From Pseudomaricurvus hydrocarbonicus (GTDB lineage Bacteria > Pseudomonadota > Gammaproteobacteria > Pseudomonadales > Cellvibrionaceae): DNA of 64,000 nt. The position numbers and the translations under genes were made by a program. The DNA lies in NCBI RefSeq assembly GCF_011602365.1, contig NZ_JAAONZ010000004.1, positions 310,001 to 374,000 on the forward strand. The letters are read 5' to 3'. The notes under the pieces are model-generated. The model had not been told where the DNA came from. It did not search any database and worked only from the letters and a program-made list of their open reading frames with translations. Of the stretch, positions 30,424 to 37,363 are shown piece by piece. The number at the start of each line of letters is the position of its first letter. Within the stretch, counting starts at the first letter, position 1.

Positions 30424-31059
30424 TCACAAGGCGCATTCGATGCCGGTTCCTCCCAAGCCACAGTAGCCCTGGGGATTCTTGTGTAAATACTGCTGATGGT
30501 ACTCCTCCGCGAAATAGAAGGCTGGAGCCGCGTAGATCTCGGTCGTCACTTCACCCAACCCCTTGGCAGCCAGAGCCCGCCCATAACTTTCTTTTGACGC
30601 TACAGCCAGCGCAGCCTGTTTCTCCCCGAAGGTATAAATGCCCGAGCGGTATTGGGTGCCCATGTCATTGCCCTGTCGCATACCCTGGGTCGGATTATGA
30701 GACTCCCAAAACACCTGCAACAATTGCAGGTAGCTCACTCGTTGCGGATCGTATACCACCAAAACCACCTCGTTGTGGCCGGTTAAACCGCTGCAGACTT
30801 CCTCATAGGTCGGATTGGGGGTAAAGCCACCGCAATAGCCCACAGCGGTGCTGTAAACCCCCTCCTGCTGCCAGAACTTTCTCTCCGCCCCCCAAAAACA
30901 CCCCAGGCCGAACACCGCTTGTTCAAAGTTGTCCGGAAACGGCGGCTGCAGCGCAACCCCGAACAAGGCGTGCTTATTGCTCAGGTGCATTGGTGTGTCG
31001 CGCCCAGGCAGGGCTTCTTCGGCGGTGGGCAGCGACGCTTTTTTAGATAAAACAGACAT
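30424..31059 (-). CDS. msrA: Peptide-methionine (S)-S-oxide reductase MsrA
   Basis: A 211-residue repair enzyme that reduces methionine-S-sulfoxide in proteins. The catalytic motif [14 protein letters not shown] is present, followed by [26 protein letters not shown] and the C-terminal region [25 protein letters not shown], where further cysteines can act as resolving residues. ATG 31059 has GGAGTTAAT upstream. Single gene, convergent with tesB and divergent from ppx/gppA. Confidence 0.95.
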   Translation of the reverse strand: MSVLSKKASLPTAEEALPGRDTPMHLSNKHALFGVALQPPFPDNFEQAVFGLGCFWGAERKFWQQEGVYSTAVGYCGGFTPNPTYEEVCSGLTGHNEVVLVVYDPQRVSYLQLLQVFWESHNPTQGMRQGNDMGTQYRSGIYTFGEKQAALAVASKESYGRALAAKGLGEVTTEIYAAPAFYFAEEYHQQYLHKNPQGYCGLGGTGIECAL

Positions 31060-31199
31060 ATTAACTCCAGAACACTGACTCAATCGGCTAATGTTGCACC
31101 GACCCGGGACCGGTTTATCCCGGCAATACGGTCTTAATGCCCATAAGCATAAACCAGTGAGTTACAATTCTCGACCAATCGTTACCCCCGGAACCCGGT

Positions 31200-32243
31200 G
31201 TGCACCTCCACACAACAGACCGGATGACCAGACACCCCAAGATGGACACCTCACCCACTATGGACTCAACCGCGACTTCTCCTATTTCTCCCACTACGCA
31301 GTTTCTGGCCGCCATTGATTTAGGATCAAACAGCTTCCACCTTCTCATCTGCTTATGGCGGGATGGCAAGTTAACTGAGGTGGCCCGACAAAAAGAAATG
31401 GTGCAACTGGCCCGAGGCATGGACGCGCAAGGCAACCTGGCCCCGGAGGCGCTCCAAAGGGCACAGGCCTGCCTGACCCATTTTCAGGAAATCCTCTCCA
31501 GCTACCCGCAGGCCATCAAACGCTCCGTAGGCACTCAAGCTTTGCGCCAGTGTCAAAATCTGGCTGAATTTCTTCACATGGCTGAGCCGCTGCTGGGCTG
31601 CCCCATCGAAATCATCAGCGGACAACGCGAGGCCGAGCTGGTTTACCGCGGGGTTCAGTTCTGCTTGCCTGCCGCCCAGAGGCATGAGCAATCACTGATT
31701 GTCGATATCGGTGGCGCCAGTACCGAACTCCTCATTGGCCAGGGCCCGCAGATTAAACACTGGCACAGTTTTTCGCTGGGCTGCGTGGATTTGGCAAACC
31801 GCTTTTTGGGCGGCAGCCGCCCTCGGCGAAAGATTCCCGCACAGGCACTTGAACAGGCCTATCAATACAGTTACGACCTGCTCTCTGAACAAGCTGCGGC
31901 CTTTAACAACATGTCATGGGCGTTAACTCTGGGCGCCTCAGGAACCATGCGGGTCATTCTCGATTTACTGCCAGTTCAACCGGCGCCCCCCCGCATCACT
32001 CAAGCCCACCTGCAACAACTGCTTGAGGAGCTTCGAGTGAGCGGCGAAATCAGCGAGCAGATCCCCGACTCGCTTCGCTGGGATGTACTGCCTGCGGGCC
32101 TGGCCTTGCTCAGCGCCATTTTCGACAGCCTTAACATTGAGCAACTGGATGTTTCCCCCGGCAGCATTAAAGAAGGTATGATGCTGGAAAGCCTTGACGG
32201 CATCACCGCGTCGATGAATCAACATCAGCCCAAGATGAATTAA
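31200..32243 (+). CDS. Ppx/GppA family phosphatase
   Basis: A 347-residue protein of the exopolyphosphatase/guanosine pentaphosphate phosphatase family. The two actin-like ATPase lobes are visible: FLAAIDLGSNSFHLLIC, RSVGTQALRQCQN, ISGQREAELVYRGV, LIVDIGGASTELLIG and ALTLGASGTMRVILDLL. It ends at about the length of the two core domains, without the C-terminal HD-like domains of E. coli Ppx, resembling short exopolyphosphatases. In-frame ATGs lie at residues 1, 9, 15 and 21 and the start is uncertain. The NADAR gene follows 16 bp later, so they are probably co-transcribed. Confidence 0.9.
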   Translation: MHLHTTDRMTRHPKMDTSPTMDSTATSPISPTTQFLAAIDLGSNSFHLLICLWRDGKLTEVARQKEMVQLARGMDAQGNLAPEALQRAQACLTHFQEILSSYPQAIKRSVGTQALRQCQNLAEFLHMAEPLLGCPIEIISGQREAELVYRGVQFCLPAAQRHEQSLIVDIGGASTELLIGQGPQIKHWHSFSLGCVDLANRFLGGSRPRRKIPAQALEQAYQYSYDLLSEQAAAFNNMSWALTLGASGTMRVILDLLPVQPAPPRITQAHLQQLLEELRVSGEISEQIPDSLRWDVLPAGLALLSAIFDSLNIEQLDVSPGSIKEGMMLESLDGITASMNQHQPKMN

Positions 32244-32259
32244 AATAAGCCAGATTATT

Positions 32260-32739
32260 ATGGAAGGACTTTTTTTACCCACCGACGAAAATGCCTATTA
32301 TTTTTCGCGTTCTGACGACACTGAACTGCTGGGCACCTACTACCCTTTAAGCTTTACGCTGGAAGGTGTTGAATGGCCAACCGTTGAGCATTATTTTCAG
32401 GCGATGAAGTTCGAGGATTCCCAATACCGGGAAAAAATTCGCGCAGCGACCTCCCCCAAGCAGGCAAGAAAACTGGGGCGCAACCGCTTTAAGCGCCCGC
32501 GCCCTGACTGGAAATCCATTCGTACGACCATTATGACCCGAGCCGTCTACACGCGTTGCAAAACCCATACACAGGCCTATCAGGCTCTTATGGACACCGA
32601 CGCGAAAAAAATCGTCGAAAGCAGCAGTTACGATTATTTTTGGGGGTGTGGCCGGGACCGCTTGGGCCACAATCATTACGGCGTGATCCTGACCAAGGTC
32701 CGCGACAAACTCCGGGAAGAAGAAAAAGCCAGCCAATGA
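32260..32739 (+). CDS. NADAR family protein (YbiA-like)
   Basis: A 159-residue cytoplasmic protein of the NADAR family. Typical motifs are WPTVEHYFQAMKFED, ARKLGRNRFKRPRPDW and DYFWGCGRDRLGHNHYGVILTKVRDKLR. NADAR proteins are N-glycosidases: YbiA-type enzymes hydrolyse reactive riboflavin-pathway intermediates, and others remove ADP-ribose from guanine and act as antitoxins in DarT-NADAR systems. No DarT-like toxin is visible here, so a housekeeping YbiA role is more likely. It is coupled to the upstream Ppx/GppA gene. Confidence 0.9.
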   Translation: MEGLFLPTDENAYYFSRSDDTELLGTYYPLSFTLEGVEWPTVEHYFQAMKFEDSQYREKIRAATSPKQARKLGRNRFKRPRPDWKSIRTTIMTRAVYTRCKTHTQAYQALMDTDAKKIVESSSYDYFWGCGRDRLGHNHYGVILTKVRDKLREEEKASQ

Positions 32740-32794
32740 CTGCACGGGTTAACACCTCACCGCGGCCCCTCGGCCCTGTCATAAGCAGTCAGGG

Positions 32795-33199
32795 CTACTC
32801 ACCGGACAATTCGTTCACGTCCACACCCAGAGCTCTGGCAATATTACGCAGAATGGGCTCGCTGGGTTCTCTCTCACCGGATTCGATTTGCTTGAGATAA
32901 ACCGGGCTGATGCCGATTTCTCTGGCGATATGCGCTTCATCCAGCCCTTTTGACAGCCGCAGCTTGGCCGCTTTTTCCCCCTGAAAGCTTCCTGCTTGGG
33001 AAACGCTGGCCACATTTTGCAGTTGCTCCATCATGGTTTTACGCAAGTTTCGTGAATCCTCCGCTCGGATCTCCGTGCTTGCCGGTGCTGGCGCACCGCT
33101 TTCCAGTGCCTCGACCCTGGCCAGAAGGGCTTCATATTCTGTATAGGGCAAGACGGCCCATTCCGGGCGCCCATCCTTCATAATCACCTGAACACTCAT
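32795..33199 (-). CDS. HTH-type regulator with Phd-like N-terminus
   Basis: A 134-residue protein with two parts. The N-terminal 35 residues (SVQVIMKDGRPEWAVLPYTEYEALL) look like a Phd/YefM-type or antitoxin-like beta-sheet start. The C-terminal 60 are a clear XRE helix-turn-helix (LRLSKGLDEAHIAREIGISPVYLKQIESGEREPSEPILRNIARALGVDV). A Gln/Ala-rich linker joins them. ATG 33199 has GAGAGG upstream and is preferred over a 59-residue-longer frame. No toxin gene is adjacent: neighbours are NADAR (convergent) and a J protein (divergent). It could be an orphan antitoxin-like repressor. Confidence 0.82.
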   Translation of the reverse strand: MSVQVIMKDGRPEWAVLPYTEYEALLARVEALESGAPAPASTEIRAEDSRNLRKTMMEQLQNVASVSQAGSFQGEKAAKLRLSKGLDEAHIAREIGISPVYLKQIESGEREPSEPILRNIARALGVDVNELSGE

Positions 33200-33445
33200 G
33201 CGTACCTCTCTGACTGTGCGGCTCAATGAGCCACTGCCTCTGAATTTCGGGTGCCTATAATACTCTGTTGCATGCGTTTTTGGCATTCTGTGATTGCCTC
33301 CCGGACAACACCACGAAAAAAACGCCTGAACGAGGCCCCTGCCCATGATCAAGTTCGTGCCTTTAGCTGTCCTCACAATAGCTATCCCAAACCAGCCCTT
33401 TTATAATGCCCACACGTTATTCCACTGCCCCATAAGGTCCACACT

Positions 33446-34174
33446 GTGCTTTTCAGACTGATATTCCTCATCGCCGTAGTATTTATTGGCCTCTATGGTT
33501 ACAAACATTTCAAACGTCAACCGGCACAGAAGCAAAAAGACCTGCTGTGGAAGTACGCCATGTACGGCCTGATTTTGGTGATTGTGGCTCTTGCCGCCAC
33601 CGGCCGGCTTCACTGGTTAGGCGCACTGATTGCCCTGATGATCCCCATTGCCAAACAAATTGGCCCGCTGGCATTGCGCTACCTCCCGGTTAAGGACTGG
33701 CTGAGCAGACAAAGTTTCGCCAACCCGACCTTAAACACCCGGTTTATCCGGATGACGGTGAACATGACCAACGGTGAAATGAAAGGGGAAATTTTAGCGG
33801 GTGAGTTTCAAGGTAGAAGCCTGGAGAGCCTCAGCGAGGAAGAGTTGAACGCTCTGCTGGCCACTTATCGCGAGCAGGATACCGAATCTGCCCGTTTGCT
33901 CACGGCTTACATTCAACGCAGGTTCCGTCGCAGCTCCGGGACCGCCAGCGGCGGCAACTCCGAGTACCAGTCGTCAACCGGGCAAAACGGCTCCCATGGC
34001 CATATGGGGCGCCATGAGGCCCTGCAGATTCTGGGGCTAAACGATGACGCCACGAACAAGGACATCATTCAGGCCCACCGCAAGCTGATGCAAAAAGTCC
34101 ACCCGGACCGGGGCGGCAGCGATTACCTTGCCGCCAAAATCAATCAAGCCAAGGACTTTTTATTAAAGTCATAA
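33446..34174 (+). CDS. Membrane-anchored DnaJ-domain protein
   Basis: A 242-residue protein starting at GTG 33446, with AAGG upstream. Two N-terminal hydrophobic segments ([18 protein letters not shown] and [28 protein letters not shown]) anchor it in the inner membrane. The C-terminal J domain ([49 protein letters not shown]) has the HPD motif that stimulates DnaK. The layout, membrane N-terminus then a distal Tim14/Pam18-like J domain, is found in a conserved proteobacterial family of unknown partner. It is monocistronic, convergent with cmoM. Confidence 0.87.
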   Translation: MLFRLIFLIAVVFIGLYGYKHFKRQPAQKQKDLLWKYAMYGLILVIVALAATGRLHWLGALIALMIPIAKQIGPLALRYLPVKDWLSRQSFANPTLNTRFIRMTVNMTNGEMKGEILAGEFQGRSLESLSEEELNALLATYREQDTESARLLTAYIQRRFRRSSGTASGGNSEYQSSTGQNGSHGHMGRHEALQILGLNDDATNKDIIQAHRKLMQKVHPDRGGSDYLAAKINQAKDFLLKS

Positions 34175-34239
34175 TTGTTTCGTGGCGAGTCTAAAACAAT
34201 TTAAGCCGTTATCGACAGAGCCTTGAGCACGGCGAACGT

Positions 34240-35199
34240 CTATGCGATTTTCTGGCTCAACACGTGGATGTAGCGTCCCAGCGAGCGCCAGGGTTCTTGA
34301 CGTGACAATCTCAATTCCAGTGACAATTGCTGCTGCGGCTCGTTCATCCGGTGCTTCGGCTCCAGGATGTAATCGTGAAAGCAACGGATGCCACTGCAAC
34401 AGAGCGGCTCCAGGGGCAACTCCGCCAACCATTGATACACGGCCTCAGGCTCTCTGGGGTAGGTGGGCGTAAGACTGCCTCGATAGCCCTTATAATCATC
34501 ATCAATCACCTTCTGAAAATTGGTCCGCAACAGGTTTTTCATCATGATGCTGTTGACGTTATAAAAAGTCAGCGAGAAGTATCCTTGCGGGGCCGAGAAC
34601 GCCAGCAGTGTCTGCAACAGCTCTTGCGGCTTGACCACCCACTCCAGTACGGCGTGGCAAAGCACTAAATCAAACTGTTCCCGATAACTCGCCGGCAACG
34701 ACTGTATTGGCCCGTGGTGTAAGTGCACCCGATCTGCCACCCCCGCCTCAAGGCAGTTTTGTTGAGCAAGCTTCAACATTTCGGCGGATATATCGCACAG
34801 CACAACCTCGTGCCCTTGCCGGGCCAGGGAAATACTGAACTGCCCCTGCCCACCTCCGGCGTCCAGAATTTTCATGGGTTGGGCAGCAACACCGTCCGCC
34901 TCCACAGCCCATGAAGCCTCTGGTATGAATTCAGACAAGTCGCGCTCCAATATCGCCAGGCGTATATCCCCCTTCAAACGATCATAAACATTGCGCTTGA
35001 AGCGATGGGCCAGATCATCGAAATTACGGTCCACATCGGCGGGTTGTTTTTTCGGTTTGGTGGCTATTTTTTTGGACTTGGCGGCTCGCTGGCCCGCATC
35101 GGCAGACAGCTCAGCAGACACGGTTGATTGTTCGACGCATAGGCTTTTAGCTTTGAGGGCTATTTTTTTCGGTTTGCAGGGTGGTTTTGGTGTGGCCAT
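34240..35199 (-). CDS. cmoM: tRNA 5-carboxymethoxyuridine methyltransferase CmoM-like
   Basis: SAM-dependent methyltransferase that methylates the carboxylate of cmo5U34 in tRNA. Residues from about 57 follow E. coli CmoM closely: DRNFDDLAHRFKRNVYDRLKGDIR, the SAM motif ILDAGGGQGQFSISLARQGHEVVLCDIS, LVLCHAVLEWV, SLTFYNVNSIMMKNL, YPREPEAVYQWL and EPWRSLGRYIHV. The first 56 residues are an unusual Lys/Ala-rich extension (KPPCKPKKIALKAKS, KSKKIATKPKKQPADV). The extension may be real or the start may be downstream, but no internal ATG lies near the domain start. Confidence 0.9.
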   Translation of the reverse strand: MATPKPPCKPKKIALKAKSLCVEQSTVSAELSADAGQRAAKSKKIATKPKKQPADVDRNFDDLAHRFKRNVYDRLKGDIRLAILERDLSEFIPEASWAVEADGVAAQPMKILDAGGGQGQFSISLARQGHEVVLCDISAEMLKLAQQNCLEAGVADRVHLHHGPIQSLPASYREQFDLVLCHAVLEWVVKPQELLQTLLAFSAPQGYFSLTFYNVNSIMMKNLLRTNFQKVIDDDYKGYRGSLTPTYPREPEAVYQWLAELPLEPLCCSGIRCFHDYILEPKHRMNEPQQQLSLELRLSRQEPWRSLGRYIHVLSQKIA

Positions 35200-35253
35200 G
35201 GCGATTCAGTCTGGAAAAGGAAAGTTAAAACGGAGACACTGTGCTCCGGTTTT

Positions 35254-35373
35254 TATGGAACGTTGTACTATGGAGCTTGGTATTGTGGAACTTTGTATTG
35301 TGGAACTTGGTATTGTGGAACTTTGTATTGTGGAACTTGGTATTGTAGAACTTGGTATTATGGAACACGGCAT
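35254..35373 (+). repeat. Eight tandem 15-bp repeats
   Basis: Eight consecutive 15-bp units fill 35254-35373. The outer units read TATGGAACGTTGTAC and TATGGAACACGGCAT; the inner ones are TGTGGAACTTGGTAT and TGTGGAACTTTGTAT, alternating twice. Because 15 is a multiple of 3, one frame is open throughout and repeats the pentapeptide GIVEL or CIVEL. The repeat ends two bases before the ATG of the GIY-YIG gene. Confidence 0.93.
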
Positions 35374-35383
35374 TCATGTCTGA
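35255..35383 (+). CDS. Possible repeat-encoded leader peptide, 42 residues
   Basis: A reading frame from ATG 35255 to TGA 35383 is made almost wholly of the 15-bp repeats (MELGIVELCIVELGIVEL and so on). Its stop overlaps the start of the GIY-YIG gene by 8 nt (ATGTCTGA), the layout of translational coupling. There is no good ribosome binding site, and a small hairpin (CGGAG/CTCCG followed by T5, 35231-35255) lies just before it. The frame may simply follow from the repeat length; expression is unproven. Confidence 0.3.
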   Translation: MERCTMELGIVELCIVELGIVELCIVELGIVELGIMEHGIHV

Positions 35384-35675
35384 CGATCCCGCCACACCTT
35401 GGTGCGTTTACATTATCCTCAGCAGCGATGGCCGCCTCTACACGGGCATTACCACGGACATCAAAAAACGCTGGCACGCCCATTGCCACACGCGGCAAGG
35501 TGCCAAGTTTTTTCGCGGACGTTCACCCCAAAAGTTGCTGCACCTGGAAACCGGCTTCAATCGGTCCACGGCCAGCCAGCGAGAGGCCGCCATCAAGAAA
35601 CTTTCCAGGCTTCAAAAACTGGCCTTGATCGATCAACAAAAAAGCCTCAACTGGCATGATCATCTGGGGCTGTAG
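35376..35675 (+). CDS. GIY-YIG nuclease family protein (YhbQ-like)
   Basis: A 99-residue single-domain GIY-YIG protein of the UPF0213/YhbQ group. The core is WCVYIILSSDGRLYTGITTDIKKRWHAH, then GAKFFRGRSPQKLLHLE and the helix SQREAAIKKLSRLQKLALID. The first motif is VYI...YTG in place of GIY-YIG, as usual here. E. coli YhbQ cleaves DNA and is linked to DNA damage responses. I take ATG 35376; a frame start at 35352 lies inside the upstream repeats. Its 3' end overlaps the convergent DUF599 gene by 29 bp. Confidence 0.9.
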   Translation: MSDDPATPWCVYIILSSDGRLYTGITTDIKKRWHAHCHTRQGAKFFRGRSPQKLLHLETGFNRSTASQREAAIKKLSRLQKLALIDQQKSLNWHDHLGL

Positions 35676-36399
35676 GCTTACCCCAGTCCTGACTCACTTC
35701 AACCATGGCGTGAAGGGTGCGCGAGTGGAACTCACGTCGATACAGAATCGCAACCACTAAGGCCACCGCCAGCACAAAGGCCAGCGGATGAATAAACCAG
35801 GCCAGCATGGCCATCGAAAAATAATACGCCCGCAACCCAAAATTATAACTGTGAGAGGCCTGATCCAGCACCTTGCCGGTGTGCCGGGCATAGGTGTCGC
35901 GCTGAGCCTGGTCAATATCCCCTGGTTTAAAGATGGGAGTCGCGCCCAAAATCACATTGCAAAAACTGAATTGCCGCAACGACCAGGTGAAGGTAAAAAA
36001 AGCGTAAACAAATATAAACACCAGCACCAACAATTTAAATTGCAATTGCGCAGACGTGGTGGCGGCAACAAAGGGGAGGTGCTGCAGCAAGCCGTAGACC
36101 TGATCCGACGAAGCCAGAACCGTCACAATACCGGCCAACACCAGAATGGTGGTTGAAGCCATAAACGACACACTGCGCTCAAGATTGGCAATGATCGAGG
36201 CATCCGGCATTCTTATTTCACGGAACAACACTTCACGCATCCAGGCCAATCGAAAGCTGTGCATCACCGACGCCAAGCAGTCGGTTCTTTTGGCCATATG
36301 CCGGGCAAAACGGCTGTAACCGACCCAGCAACCCAAAAACCAGACCAGACACCCCAGATTGACCCAATCCGTCATATGCTCCATCAAATACGCTTTCAA
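35647..36399 (-). CDS. DUF599 family membrane protein
   Basis: A 250-residue integral membrane protein with four hydrophobic segments (near residues 12-30, 75-95, 120-145 and 200-230). Conserved family sequences are ANLERSVSFMASTTILVLAGIVTVL, FTFTWSLRQFSFCNVILGA and SHSYNFGLRAYYFSMAMLAWFIHPLAF. This is the DUF599 pattern; no function has been demonstrated for the family that I can name. It overlaps the convergent GIY-YIG gene by 29 bp. The gap on its 5' side (36400-36590) contains the divergent DTW promoter. Confidence 0.85.
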   Translation of the reverse strand: MKAYLMEHMTDWVNLGCLVWFLGCWVGYSRFARHMAKRTDCLASVMHSFRLAWMREVLFREIRMPDASIIANLERSVSFMASTTILVLAGIVTVLASSDQVYGLLQHLPFVAATTSAQLQFKLLVLVFIFVYAFFTFTWSLRQFSFCNVILGATPIFKPGDIDQAQRDTYARHTGKVLDQASHSYNFGLRAYYFSMAMLAWFIHPLAFVLAVALVVAILYRREFHSRTLHAMVEVSQDWGKPTAPDDHAS

Positions 36400-36590
36400 T
36401 CTTCACCCCTCAAGTTCTGAACCTTTCTGTGACCATCTGGCTTTGCCCTGCCCCTCACCACGCAGAGATATTCCCCAATGACATCAACATCTGAACACCG
36501 CTAGTGTACCATGCAGATGACCTGATCTTAGTGGCTGCATCATATTCATATCGGTATCTAACCCGGTGATTTTAAACAGGATGAGCGGTA

Positions 36591-37202
36591 ATGGCACGCC
36601 CCATATGCGCAAAGTGCAAGACGCCTCTGGCCCGCTGTTTTTGCGACCTGGTGGTTAACGTTACACCGGCCGTTGAAGTCATCATCTGGCAGCACCCCAG
36701 CGAGGCCGGACACGCCAAGGGGACGGTTCCTCTCTTGGCGCGCTGCCTGACCAACAGCCAGTTGATCATTGCCGAAACGCTTAACCGCTGCGACTTTGAG
36801 AAAAGGGTTGGCCCCACTGCCCGTCAGTTACAACTGCTGTTTCCAACTGACCAGCTGCAGCCAGCCCCGGCTCAGGACATGGGGTCAAACAGGCTACATG
36901 TCCCCACTGCGGGGCAATTGCGACTGCTGGTTCTGGACGGTACCTGGCGCAAGGCCCGCAAATTACTCTATCTCAATCCGTGGCTGTCCGAACTCCGGCC
37001 CTACCCGCTTACCGCCCCGGGACCCGGCCGCTACTCGATCCGCAAAGCCGAAAAGCCAGGCCAGCTCTCCACTCTGGAAGCCGTCTGCGCCGCCATAAGC
37101 CAAGCCGAAAAAAGCGCCAGCCACAGCCTGCCCATTCTGCAGGCCTTTGATCAATACTTGATCAGGCTTAGCCAGCAAAACCCACACGCACCGACAGAAT
37201 AG
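36591..37202 (+). CDS. DTW-domain tRNA aminocarboxypropyltransferase
   Basis: A 203-residue enzyme of the TDD superfamily that transfers a 3-amino-3-carboxypropyl group from SAM to tRNA uridine (acp3U). An N-terminal zinc-like site is clear (CAKCKTPLARCFC). The catalytic signature is LDGTWRKARKLLYLNPWL, followed by RYSIRKAEKPGQLSTLEAV. Both E. coli-type TapT (acp3U47) and its paralogues carry this motif; which tRNA position is modified cannot be told. It starts at ATG 36591. The insulinase gene follows 161 bp later. Confidence 0.88.
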   Translation: MARPICAKCKTPLARCFCDLVVNVTPAVEVIIWQHPSEAGHAKGTVPLLARCLTNSQLIIAETLNRCDFEKRVGPTARQLQLLFPTDQLQPAPAQDMGSNRLHVPTAGQLRLLVLDGTWRKARKLLYLNPWLSELRPYPLTAPGPGRYSIRKAEKPGQLSTLEAVCAAISQAEKSASHSLPILQAFDQYLIRLSQQNPHAPTE

Positions 37203-37363
37203 ATCTCCTGCTGCCTTCTCGGCTCCCCATTTGGGCTTATCCCGTGACCCTGCTCCGCCGAGTGAGTTACACTTAACGCTGAGACGCATCCTGTACCGGT
37301 GCAACAGTGACCGGCAAAAACTGCTAAACAGTGATGCCAAGCGACATACCCTGAGGTTAACGA

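Noticed and set aside
35254-35373. 15-bp repeats as a CRISPR-like array
   Set aside because: The units are directly tandem with no spacers, no cas genes are near, and the unit length is too short.
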